DNA from: Enterobacter sp. C2
GTDB taxonomy: Bacteria; Pseudomonadota; Gammaproteobacteria; Enterobacterales; Enterobacteriaceae
Reading direction: 5' to 3'
NCBI RefSeq assembly: GCF_019880405.1
Contig: NZ_CP082269.1
Coordinates: 620,001-684,000 of the forward strand
DNA length: 64,000 nucleotides
Part shown: positions 1 through 10,036 of the stretch, piece by piece
How positions within the stretch are numbered: position 1 is the stretch's first letter
Layout: every line of letters starts with the position of its first letter
Translations under genes and position numbers: made by a program
The notes under the pieces: model-generated
The model's database searches: none
The model's input: the letters and a program-made list of their open reading frames with translations, nothing else
Told to the model about the DNA's origin: nothing

Positions 1-455
1 TTCTGCGCTTCGGTATAAGAGAGCGCATCGATGGCGCTTAATACGTTAAAATAGGCAGTGGCGGTATTGAGGATCAGCGTCTGCTGATCGGTCTGGAACG
101 TCACATCCTGAATGCCTGCTGATTTCTCTTGCAGGGTCAGGGCGCGCCATTTTGTCATATCGAACAGGGTCTGGGTCAGCTGTAAAGAGGCGCTGGTAGA
201 GTTGCTATTGAGACCATTCTGGTCGCGGAAGCCGTTGCTGTAGCTGTAGTCTGCGCCCAAACCGAGCTGGGGCAGTAATGGGCTGCGCGCTTCGTTGATT
301 TTCTCAAATGCGGCATCGCGATCCGCGGCAGATCTGCGCAGTTCAGGGTTGCTGAGACGCGCTTGCTGATAAACCTGAAGCAGGTTCTCTGCCTGACTCA
401 TCGTACTGAAAGCGGCCAGGCTCAGGCCGATAAGCATGGGGAGCAATTTCTTCAT
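1..455 (-). CDS. tolC: TolC outer-membrane efflux channel (5' part only)
   Basis: N-terminal ~150 residues of TolC; the rest lies beyond the left edge. TolC is the trimeric outer-membrane duct used by AcrAB-type pumps and type I secretion. The start (MKKLLPMLIGLSL) opens a signal peptide ending near SQA-E, followed by the typical NLLQVYQQARLSNPELR helix of mature TolC. It is divergent from nudF, as in E. coli. The 200-bp gap to nudF should hold both promoters; no specific operator was identified there. Confidence 0.96.
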   Translation of the reverse strand, partial: MKKLLPMLIGLSLAAFSTMSQAENLLQVYQQARLSNPELRRSAADRDAAFEKINEARSPLLPQLGLGADYSYSNGFRDQNGLNSNSTSASLQLTQTLFDMTKWRALTLQEKSAGIQDVTFQTDQQTLILNTATAYFNVLSAIDALSYTEAQ

Positions 456-659
456 TTGCATTCCTTGTTACGAAGCTTTGTTAGCGCTAATGAAATTTAA
501 AAAATAAGGCCGATTCTAGCAGAAAGTGTCGCTGCAAAAGGTTGGCGTTAAGTGCCATCCGGCGTTAATTTGCACCAATCTACCATATAGCATGGGAAAC
601 GGCAGTCTTACAGACTGGAAATCCATAATTTCGTCATTATTTGCCAGCAGGATGAAACC

Positions 660-1292
660 ATGAAGAAACCCGAGCCATCAGCAGTAACTTTCACTAAAAA
701 TGATGTAGAAATTATTGCACGCGAAACACTCTATAACGGTTTTTTTTCTCTGAAGCGGTGGCGCTTTCGGCATCGGCTTTTTAACGGTGAGATGAGCGGG
801 GAGGTGACGCGTGAAATTTTTGAGCGCGGCCATGCCGCCGTCTTGCTACCCTATGACCTGGCGCGCGACGAGGTGGTACTGATCGAGCAGATCCGTATTC
901 CGGCTTACGACACCAGTGAAACCCCCTGGCTGCTGGAGCTGGTTGCTGGCATGATCGAAGAGGGTGAGAGCGTAGAAGACGTGGCCCGCCGCGAAGCCGT
1001 AGAAGAGGCCGGGCTGCAGGTTGGCCGGGTAAAAGAGTTTATGAGCTATCTGGCCAGCCCTGGCGGCACCAGCGAGCGCTTATCGTTAATGGTTGGCGAA
1101 GTGGATGCCACGCAGGCCAAAGGTATACATGGCCTGGTGGACGAAAACGAAGATATTCGTGTTCATGTGGTGAGCCGGGAACAGGCTTACCAGTGGGTTG
1201 AAGAGGGGAAAATAGACAACGCCGCGTCGGTCATCGCCCTGCAATGGCTGCAGCTGCACTACGAAAAGTTGAGAACTGAGTGGAAAAAATGA
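660..1292 (+). CDS. nudF: ADP-ribose pyrophosphatase (Nudix)
   Basis: Hydrolyses ADP-ribose, and ADP-sugars, to AMP and the sugar phosphate in the cytoplasm. The 210-residue protein carries a complete Nudix box at about residues 97-119 (G-x5-E-x7-REAVEEAGL), including the metal-binding glutamates. It is first in a compact run nudF-yqiB-cpdA-yqiA that matches E. coli order. Its TGA overlaps the ATG of yqiB (ATGA), implying translational coupling. Length and sequence match the E. coli enzyme (209 aa). Confidence 0.96.
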   Translation: MKKPEPSAVTFTKNDVEIIARETLYNGFFSLKRWRFRHRLFNGEMSGEVTREIFERGHAAVLLPYDLARDEVVLIEQIRIPAYDTSETPWLLELVAGMIEEGESVEDVARREAVEEAGLQVGRVKEFMSYLASPGGTSERLSLMVGEVDATQAKGIHGLVDENEDIRVHVVSREQAYQWVEEGKIDNAASVIALQWLQLHYEKLRTEWKK

Positions 1293-1711
1293 AGCGTTAT
1301 ACACCTGACTTTCCTGAAATGATGCGCCTGTGCGAAACCAACTTCGCCCAGCTACGCCGCCTGCTGCCACGCAATGACGCACCCGGCGAAACAGTGAGCT
1401 ATCAGGTGGCCAATGCGCAATACCGAGTAACGATTACAGAATCAACCCGCTACACTACGCTGGTGGAAATCGTGCAGACAGAACCGGCGATCAGCTACTG
1501 GAGCATGCCGTCGTTAACGGTACGCCTCTATCACGATGCTATGGTCGCTGAAGTGTGTTCAAGCCAGCAGATCTTTCGCTTTAAAGCGCGGTATGATTAC
1601 CCAAACAAAAAGTTGCACCAACGCGACGAAAAGCATCAAATTAATCAGTTTCTGGCCGACTGGCTTAGGTACTGTTTAGCACATGGAGCAATGGCGATTC
1701 CGGTTTGTTAG
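1289..1711 (+). CDS. yqiB: DUF1249 protein YqiB
   Basis: 140-residue cytoplasmic protein of the DUF1249 family with no established biochemical role. The start at 1289 ([16 protein letters not shown]) overlaps the nudF stop by four bases and matches the E. coli YqiB N-terminus; an upstream in-frame start would give a three-residue extension with no support. The central segment [19 protein letters not shown] is almost identical to E. coli. Cotranscription with nudF and cpdA is expected from the spacing. Confidence 0.93.
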   Translation: MKRYTPDFPEMMRLCETNFAQLRRLLPRNDAPGETVSYQVANAQYRVTITESTRYTTLVEIVQTEPAISYWSMPSLTVRLYHDAMVAEVCSSQQIFRFKARYDYPNKKLHQRDEKHQINQFLADWLRYCLAHGAMAIPVC

Positions 1712-1739
1712 CATCGTGAAACCTACCTAAGGACACCAT

Positions 1740-2566
1740 TTGGAAAGCCTGTTAAACCTGAATCTGGCGGGTGAGGCCAGCATCAGGATCTTACAAATAA
1801 CCGATACTCACCTGTTTGCCGAAAAGCATGAAACGTTGTTAGGGGTCAATACCTGGGAGAGCTATCAGGCGGTATTGGAAGCCATCCGGGCCGAGCAGCG
1901 TCACTGCGATTTAATCGTCGCTACCGGCGACCTGGCACAGGATCACTCTGCTGCGGCCTATCAGCACTTTGCTGAGGGGATCGCCAGCTTCGACGTGCCC
2001 TGCGTGTGGCTGCCCGGCAATCATGACTTTCAGCCCGCCATGTACAGCGCGCTGCAGGAGGCTGGCATCTCGGGTGCCAAGCGTGTCTTCGCTGGCGAGA
2101 GCTGGCAGATACTGCTGCTCGACAGCCAGGTGTTTGGCGTTCCACACGGTGAACTGAGTGAGTTTCAGCTAGAGTGGCTGGAGAAAAAGCTGGCAGAGGT
2201 GCCGGAGCGGTATACCCTGCTGCTGCTGCATCACCACCCGCTACCGGCGGGGTGCAGCTGGTTGGATCAGCACAGCCTGCGTAACTCGCAGGAGCTGGAT
2301 AACGTGCTGGTGCGCTATCCCCGGGTAAGGCACCTGCTGTGCGGCCATATTCATCAGGAGCAGGATCTCGACTGGAACGGTCGCCGTCTGCTGGCGACGC
2401 CGTCGACCTGCGTTCAGTTTAAGCCGCACTGCGCCAACTTTACCCTGGATACCATCGCGCCGGGCTGGCGCTGGCTGGAGCTTAACGCCGACGGCACGCT
2501 GCATACCGAAGTCAGCCGTCTGCAGAGCAGCCGCTTCAGTCCGGACACGGCATCGGAAGGCTATTG

Positions 2567-2567
<1 letters not shown>
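1740..2567 (+). CDS. cpdA: 3',5'-cyclic AMP phosphodiesterase CpdA
   Basis: Class III cAMP phosphodiesterase that lowers cAMP and so tempers CRP regulation. The calcineurin-like metallophosphoesterase motifs are all visible: D22-x-H24, GD (D64), GNHD (N94, H95), HHHP and GHIHQ. Translation starts at TTG 1740, preceded by AAGGA at 1729-1733; E. coli cpdA also uses TTG. The protein is 275 aa, the same as E. coli. The stop overlaps the yqiA start by one base (TGATG). Confidence 0.96.
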
Positions 2568-5076
<2,509 letters not shown>

Positions 5077-5082
5077 TAAACC

Positions 5083-5108
5083 AGCCCCGCACTGCGGGGC
5101 TTTTTTTT
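5083..5108 (+). terminator. Rho-independent terminator of parE
   Basis: GC-rich stem AGCCCCGC / GCGGGGCT with a three-base loop, followed by a run of eight T. It lies 7 bp after the parE stop and closes the nudF-parE transcription unit. Confidence 0.9.
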
Positions 5109-5119
5109 ACCCCCTCCGC

Positions 5120-5171
5120 TACCCCTTTAGGCGACTCATATTCCACTTAGAACAGGTATATGATCTGCAAC
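5120..5171 (+). promoter_or_regulatory. yeaR promoter with NarL-type 7-2-7 site
   Basis: TACCCCT-TT-AGGCGAC at 5120-5135 resembles the inverted NarL heptamer pair spaced 7-2-7. A -10 hexamer TATGAT at 5159-5164 predicts a transcription start near 5171. The heptamer centre (5127.5) then falls at about -43.5, the position I recall for NarL at E. coli yeaR. The right-hand heptamer is imperfect and no NsrR site was confidently seen, so nitrate control is inferred. Confidence 0.6.
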
Positions 5172-5210
5172 ATTCTTTTCTCGCAAAATGTCTTAACAAG
5201 AGGATGAATC

Positions 5211-5543
5211 ATGCAGCGCATTGTCATACCTACCCACTATGTTCACGTTCGCTCGACGCCCCTGTGGACGAAAGAGACCGCCCCGGCCTCTATCTGGCAA
5301 CGTCATCTGGACGCGGGCACCCGCCAGGGCGTTAATCCACGCCTCTGCGTCATGCAGGGCACTATCCGCTATTACGGGTATGCCGATGAGACCAGCCCGG
5401 AGCCGGTAGAGACCCTGACCATTGAAGCAGGGCAGTTTGGCGTCTTTCCAGCAGAGAAGTGGCACCGCATCGAAGCTTTGTCGGACGATACGGTATTTAA
5501 CGTCGATTTTTGGGTCGATCCTAAAGTGCTCATTGAAGGTTGA
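5211..5543 (+). CDS. yeaR: YeaR-like DUF1971 cupin protein
   Basis: 110-residue single-domain cupin closely resembling E. coli YeaR (there 119 aa): shared blocks include the RSTP-W motif, RHLDAGTR, GYADE and GQFGVFPAEKWHRIEAL. In E. coli yeaR-yoaG is induced by nitrate, nitrite and NO through NarL and NsrR; the exact chemistry is unknown. Here the pair sits next to parE rather than at its E. coli 40-min location. ATG 5211 follows an AAGAGGA ribosome site. yoaG starts 10 bp downstream. Confidence 0.88.
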   Translation: MQRIVIPTHYVHVRSTPLWTKETAPASIWQRHLDAGTRQGVNPRLCVMQGTIRYYGYADETSPEPVETLTIEAGQFGVFPAEKWHRIEALSDDTVFNVDFWVDPKVLIEG

Positions 5544-5553
5544 GGTAGATATC

Positions 5554-5892
5554 ATGACCACAGAAAACAGAGGCTACGCCTTAACAGTGACAAACTGCGG
5601 CAGCGACGCAACGGCAGAGAAAACCTATCTGAAGCCGATGTCGCTCTACGTACCGGCTCTCGCCCATACGGCGGTAGCGGAGCTTATCAACCTGCTGGCA
5701 GATAAAAGTGAAAGCGAGAACGGTTTTACTTTGACGGTAACGAACAACAATAACGGCGTATCCGCCGATAAAGACTTTTCCCGCCTTGCTGAATTAGAGG
5801 ATGCCACCACGGCGGCGGACACTGTGAAGGATCTGATTAATATCGTGCGCGGCTATGAATCCGACGAAGAGACCAACGTCTGCGGCTGGTAG
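5554..5892 (+). CDS. yoaG: YoaG-like DUF1869 protein, tandem-duplicated
   Basis: 112-residue homologue of YoaG, which in E. coli is only 60 aa and dimeric. Two copies of the domain are fused head to tail: residues ~8-57 (YALTVTNCGSDATAEK...) and ~58-112 (FTLTVTNNNNGVSADK... ending DETNVCGW, as in E. coli YoaG). Only the second copy keeps the C-terminal CGW. ATG 5554 follows GAGGT. It is cotranscribed with yeaR and followed by a terminator. The role in nitrosative stress is inferred from the operon, not from a known activity. Confidence 0.85.
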   Translation: MTTENRGYALTVTNCGSDATAEKTYLKPMSLYVPALAHTAVAELINLLADKSESENGFTLTVTNNNNGVSADKDFSRLAELEDATTAADTVKDLINIVRGYESDEETNVCGW

Positions 5893-5913
5893 AGCGATTG
5901 CCCACGCAATAAA

Positions 5914-5946
5914 AGCCCTGTACCATCGAATGACAGGGCTTTTTTA
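5914..5946 (+). terminator. Terminator of yeaR-yoaG
   Basis: Perfect 8-bp stem AGCCCTGT / ACAGGGCT with an 11-base loop and a T run. It separates the stress operon from the HNH-ATPase gene, which starts 34 bp later. Confidence 0.88.
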
Positions 5947-5980
5947 TTTCCGCCATCAGTAAATGTTGAGGGATTAAACG

Positions 5981-8065
5981 GTGATATTTGTTGACCGCAG
6001 CGCGTTGAGTATTCCGTGGGATAACTATCGAACTGTTGAACAGGATATTGAATATATCTTGCGAAGTAATGTAGTTGCTCAGGAGTTATACTCTCCCGAA
6101 AAAGTGAATGAAGTTCGTAAAAAAATTATCAGCCGAAGCCGTAAAAATACAATAAAATATAAAACATGGCTTGGTATCCTGTTTGATAATAAATGCGCGT
6201 ATTGTGAGCAGCATTTGCCTAATGCTGTTATGCATATCGATAATTTTAGACCCGTGAGCGGATTTGTTGATGTCAAATCCGGCGAAGCTTATCCCCTTCA
6301 CTATCTATGGCTTAAAAATAGCTGGGAAAATTTATATTTGTGCTGTCCTGAGTGTAACCAGTATAAGCGTAACAAATTTCCTATATCTAACAAGGTTTGT
6401 GAAGTTTTTGCCACAGGCGATGAACTGAGGCATGAATATCCACTGCTGCTAGATCCATGCGATCCTATAGAACCTATTGGGGATCATCTTAGCTTTATTG
6501 CAGATGGTATAGTTAAACCTTTAAGCGAGCGCGGAGAGGTGACTATCAATATTCTTAAACTTAATAGGCCTCAATTAGTCAGGGCTCGAAAGCTTCACGC
6601 GGCCTATTTAACGCAGCTTCTTAATACTGGGCCGGGCGAGGCCGAGATTAAAAATTTTCTCAGCATGAACAACCATCAATTTCTGGCGCTCACAAGAGAA
6701 CTAATTACTAAGTTTACATGGGGCAAGATGGAAAATGCGGGTTATCAACGCAAAACCCTCGCCCCAACGGATACCGAAATCCGCCTCTACGGCCCTAAAA
6801 TTAAGACCATTACTCTCAAAGATATCGGGCCAATATCGGGTACGCACACGTTAGAATTAAGCGACGATGATGACGCGTGGCTGATGCTGCTCGGCGATAA
6901 CGGTGTCGGCAAAAGCACGGTGTTAAAACTCACGGCACTGCTGCTGGCAGGTGAGCAGCGTGCCACCGAACTGCTAGCATCGCTGAATATCTCTTTCCGG
7001 GATTTCCTGCGTCACGGTGCAAAAGAGGGCTACATAAAGCTGCAATTCACCAGCGAGTTTCCCGAGCAGACATTAACCCTGACGCCTGATGGCGCAGCAT
7101 TCTCCGACTCGGCGAAACGGGCCAGCGCGATTATTCTCAACGCCTATGGCGCATCGCGCCTGCACCCTAACGCCCGCCATCCGGCACGCCCGCGACAAGA
7201 CACCTGCTTTATCGACTCCCTATTCGATAACTTTGAACCGCTCTCCGACGTTAATGACTCTATTCAGGCACTGGATGAGCAGCGGCTTGCGTACAGCACC
7301 GATAGCCTGTCGCAGCTCTTTGGCAAGCGGCGAAAATTTAGCATCACCCAAGCCGACGATCGGACCGGCGTGCGCTTCGTTATCGATAGCAAGGAGTTTG
7401 CCTTTACCCAGCTCAGCGACGGCTTTAAATCCATGGTTTCTCTCTATATGGATATCGCCAATACGGCGATGAACCTTGGCTTTGAGCGCGCACAAGATTT
7501 TAACGGCATCGTGATTATCGATGAGCTGGGAACCCATCTTCATCCGCGCTGGCGCATGAATATAGTCAAAAGCCTGCGCAGCCTCTTCCCGCAAACGCAG
7601 TTTATCTGTAGCACGCACGAGCCGCTCTGTCTGCGAGGCTTAAAAGATAATGAGGTACGGGTGTTACGTCGTTTGCAGGGCAAAATCAAATTTGTCGAGG
7701 ATCTCCCCCCGGTCAGCGGCCTGACCGCCGAACAGCTGCTGACCTCGGCGCACTTCGGTCTTAGCTCCACTATCGATCCTGAGGTTGAGGCGGAGTTTGA
7801 AGAGTACTACGACCTGCTCTACAGGCAGGCAAAAGGCGAAGAGCTATCTGAAAGTAGTGGCAAGCGCCTGGAAACATTGCGCAGCAGGCTTGCCGCTTCC
7901 GGCGCACGCACGGGGATTTTTTCCGGCACCCGGCGCGATCAGCTGGTCTATGAGGCGGTCGACAAGCTGATCGCTGCCACCCCGGAACGGAACGCCATCG
8001 ACTCTCTGAATGAAGCACAAATTGCAGAGCTGGATGCGCTGTGGAATCAGGCTGCGGGGCGATAA
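5981..8065 (+). CDS. HNH nuclease-ATPase fusion (Septu-like, PtuB-PtuA)
   Basis: 694 aa from GTG 5981 (GAGGGA 7 bp upstream). Residues 1-~245 form a full PtuB/TIGR02646-like HNH domain: C72-x2-C75, H85, WEN (N117), C122-x2-C125. Where gene 2 has VEHYRP this protein has IDNFRP, so the expected catalytic His aligns with Asn88. Residues ~268-575 are an ABC/AAA_21-type ATPase: Walker A GDNGVGKST (305-313), LSDG signature (~478), Walker B VIIDE (to E515), STHEP (H546). A C-terminal segment with LTAEQLLTS recalls PtuA. G+C rises from ~38% to ~60% between the two halves. It is probably an anti-phage effector; this fused architecture is not one I recognise as named. Confidence 0.82.
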   Translation: MIFVDRSALSIPWDNYRTVEQDIEYILRSNVVAQELYSPEKVNEVRKKIISRSRKNTIKYKTWLGILFDNKCAYCEQHLPNAVMHIDNFRPVSGFVDVKSGEAYPLHYLWLKNSWENLYLCCPECNQYKRNKFPISNKVCEVFATGDELRHEYPLLLDPCDPIEPIGDHLSFIADGIVKPLSERGEVTINILKLNRPQLVRARKLHAAYLTQLLNTGPGEAEIKNFLSMNNHQFLALTRELITKFTWGKMENAGYQRKTLAPTDTEIRLYGPKIKTITLKDIGPISGTHTLELSDDDDAWLMLLGDNGVGKSTVLKLTALLLAGEQRATELLASLNISFRDFLRHGAKEGYIKLQFTSEFPEQTLTLTPDGAAFSDSAKRASAIILNAYGASRLHPNARHPARPRQDTCFIDSLFDNFEPLSDVNDSIQALDEQRLAYSTDSLSQLFGKRRKFSITQADDRTGVRFVIDSKEFAFTQLSDGFKSMVSLYMDIANTAMNLGFERAQDFNGIVIIDELGTHLHPRWRMNIVKSLRSLFPQTQFICSTHEPLCLRGLKDNEVRVLRRLQGKIKFVEDLPPVSGLTAEQLLTSAHFGLSSTIDPEVEAEFEEYYDLLYRQAKGEELSESSGKRLETLRSRLAASGARTGIFSGTRRDQLVYEAVDKLIAATPERNAIDSLNEAQIAELDALWNQAAGR

Positions 8066-8067
8066 CC

Positions 8068-8970
8068 ATGCGCTACTTTGACCGAAAGAGAGTGGATCGC
8101 CCCAGCTGTCTCGACATGGATAAAAAAACCAGTGCGGCACATAAAGAGCTGCAGAAAAATATCCAAAATAAAAAGAAAGTATTTAACGCCTACGGCAATG
8201 ATGCCGTAAAGGCGGCGCTGGAAAAACTTTTTCACGGCAAATGCGCCTATTGCGAAAGCCACTATTCCGCGACGCAGCCGATAGACGTTGAGCACTACAG
8301 GCCAAAAAATGCGGGTACAGGCTACTTCTGGCTGGCGGCGGTGTGGGAAAACCTCTTACCTTCGTGCATCGACTGTAACCGCGAGCGGTATCAACTCATG
8401 TTCGATCCGCTCACCGGCGTGCTGGTTAAAAAAGAGAAAAAAGCGGGCAAGCATGACCATTTTCCCTTAAGCGGCCCAAAGGCCGCGGTGGTATTCGATA
8501 AAGCATTTATCATCAATAACATCAACCTCGCCGCCACCGTTACCGCTGAAAAATCGCTGTTGCTTAACCCTACGATTGACCAGGTGAATGTACTTTTCAC
8601 CTATACCGATGAGGCGATTATTGCTCCTTCCACAAAGGCGATGACTTCACAGGCCGATATGGCTCGGGTTGATAAAACCATCGAACTGCTTGGGCTGAAT
8701 CGCGTTGGGCTAGTGGCAAAAAGAAAAGAGATCCTGCTGTCGCTGAATGTGCTTCTCTATACCGTCGATAAGCTCACGCTGCTTCTTGGAGACAGTACAC
8801 TGACCGTGGCCAGTCGGGAACTGGTCAAAGATCTGCTTTATTATCTTTTCAAAGAGATCCAGCGTACCTGTGCGCCAGACTTTCCCTACTCACTGATGTG
8901 TAAAACGGTGGTTGAAAAGAGATTAGGCACATTGCCTTCGGTCGCTTCGCCGGTTGGCAGCTGCGCCTGA
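8068..8970 (+). CDS. HNH endonuclease, PtuB-like (TIGR02646 type)
   Basis: 300 aa from ATG 8068, two bases after the preceding stop, so an operon with gene 1; an ORF extension to 8041 overlaps gene 1 and lacks support. The HNH motif is complete: C59-x2-C62, H76 in VEHYRP, N95 in WEN, C100-x2-C103-N104. It aligns along most of its length with the N-terminal 245 residues of gene 1 (KCAYCE, LLLNP, LNRVGLVAKRKE), so the two are paralogues. It is the likely active nuclease of the pair. The last codons run into an inverted repeat that precedes a REP element. Confidence 0.82.
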   Translation: MRYFDRKRVDRPSCLDMDKKTSAAHKELQKNIQNKKKVFNAYGNDAVKAALEKLFHGKCAYCESHYSATQPIDVEHYRPKNAGTGYFWLAAVWENLLPSCIDCNRERYQLMFDPLTGVLVKKEKKAGKHDHFPLSGPKAAVVFDKAFIINNINLAATVTAEKSLLLNPTIDQVNVLFTYTDEAIIAPSTKAMTSQADMARVDKTIELLGLNRVGLVAKRKEILLSLNVLLYTVDKLTLLLGDSTLTVASRELVKDLLYYLFKEIQRTCAPDFPYSLMCKTVVEKRLGTLPSVASPVGSCA

Positions 8971-8994
8971 GCCGGCTGACAAAACCCTGGCAAC

Positions 8995-9025
8995 CGTAGG
9001 CCCGGTAAGCACAGCGCCACCGGGC
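8995..9025. repeat. REP-type palindrome
   Basis: Imperfect palindrome GGCCCGGTAAGCAC...GCCACCGGGC between the convergent HNH gene and the AraC-type regulator. It belongs to a family with copies at 14377, 22814, 29957 and 58401. It may terminate or protect transcripts from both sides. Confidence 0.8.
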
Positions 9026-9034
9026 AATATGATG

Positions 9035-9868
9035 TCAAAGGTGATTTTTCCGGTACTGGAGCGGCGTCTCGCCGATGCCTCGCTTAAAGGAGCTAATAAA
9101 CCAGGTCACGTCGGAAAAGCCCACCCGCGCGGCGATATCACGCACACTCTCGTCGCTGTGCAGCAGGCACTCGCAGGCCTTACGCAGCCGCAGCGTATTC
9201 AGATAGTCGTGGATCTTCTCGCCCGTTTCAGCATGAAACTTTCGCGACACGTAGCTGCGCGATTTACCCAGCTCCTGCGCAAGGGCATCGAGGCTAAATT
9301 TATGCTGATAGTGCTCATCGAGCCAGATCATCGCCTGGCTGGCAATGCTGCGGCTGTCGCCGGGCGCGCCGTCGCGAGCGGCAGGCAGCATGGCAAACAG
9401 GCTGATGAGCAGGCTGGCGACGCTTTCGCTGTTCATCGGCTGCGGGTAGCAGCTAAACAGATAGTCGATATGGCTATGGCAGGCCGCGACGTCTGCCACC
9501 CATGCCGGACCGCCGCGCCGCGAGAGCGTCTGTAATCGCTGCTGGGCCTGGGGGAAATCACGCAGCGCCTTCAGCACTGCGTGGTGATCGAGATGGATAA
9601 TGGTGCGCCGATAGATCGCCTCGGCCTGCTCATCCACCATCACTTTATGCAGGGTAAAGGGGGGAAAGAAGAAGAGCCGCCCTGGCCGCATGGTGTAGTG
9701 GCGATTATCGACGATCGCTACCCCAAAGCCCTCCTCAACGTAGAGGATCTCCAGGCACTGGTGCCAGTGGTGATAGCGCACGGTATTGGCAAACAGGCGG
9801 CTGAACGACACCACGGCGTCGTTTAAGGTAATCAGCTCCAGATAATCAGATTTTGGCTCATCGCGCAT
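9035..9868 (-). CDS. AraC-family transcriptional regulator
   Basis: 277 residues with an N-terminal cupin ligand domain (HQCLEILYVEEGFG, then PGRLFFFPPFTLHKV) and a C-terminal double helix-turn-helix (LDALAQELGKSRSYVSRKF; DIAARVGFSDVTWFISSFKRGIGETPLQYR). It is divergent from the DUF2264-transporter-GH88 operon and probably its activator, responding to an imported uronide sugar. The ligand is not determinable from sequence. It overlaps none of its neighbours; its 3' end lies against the REP element. Confidence 0.88.
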   Translation of the reverse strand: MRDEPKSDYLELITLNDAVVSFSRLFANTVRYHHWHQCLEILYVEEGFGVAIVDNRHYTMRPGRLFFFPPFTLHKVMVDEQAEAIYRRTIIHLDHHAVLKALRDFPQAQQRLQTLSRRGGPAWVADVAACHSHIDYLFSCYPQPMNSESVASLLISLFAMLPAARDGAPGDSRSIASQAMIWLDEHYQHKFSLDALAQELGKSRSYVSRKFHAETGEKIHDYLNTLRLRKACECLLHSDESVRDIAARVGFSDVTWFISSFKRGIGETPLQYRKNHL

Positions 9869-9880
9869 AGTGCAATAAAA

Positions 9881-9952
9881 CTCAACTTTTACCCCTCTGC
9901 ATGCCTTTATAAACCACCTTTTTAAATTTTCTCAACTGTGAGTTTATTCATC
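9881..9952. promoter_or_regulatory. Divergent control region: CTCAACT repeats and CRP-like site
   Basis: Two direct CTCAACT repeats start at 9881 and 9931, exactly 50 bp apart. The second abuts TGTGA-N6-TCATC (9937-9952), a fair match to the CRP consensus. A regulator-binding direct repeat plus catabolite control fits an AraC-controlled sugar operon. The assignment is inferred from position and pattern. Confidence 0.4.
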
Positions 9953-10036
9953 TTTCCCGGCTGTGACGTGGCTAACATTTCTACGCGCCAACGATTCACT
10001 ATCCTTGAGCCACTTTGTTAAGAGGCTGATGCGGAA

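Noticed and set aside
5981..8970. Retron-associated Septu (Ec78-like)
   Set aside because: No reverse transcriptase and no msr/msd-like structured RNA upstream; only the yoaG terminator lies between.
8954..9535. 193-codon frame antisense to the AraC-type regulator
   Set aside because: Overlaps a gene with intact cupin and HTH domains; begins within the REP-containing gap.
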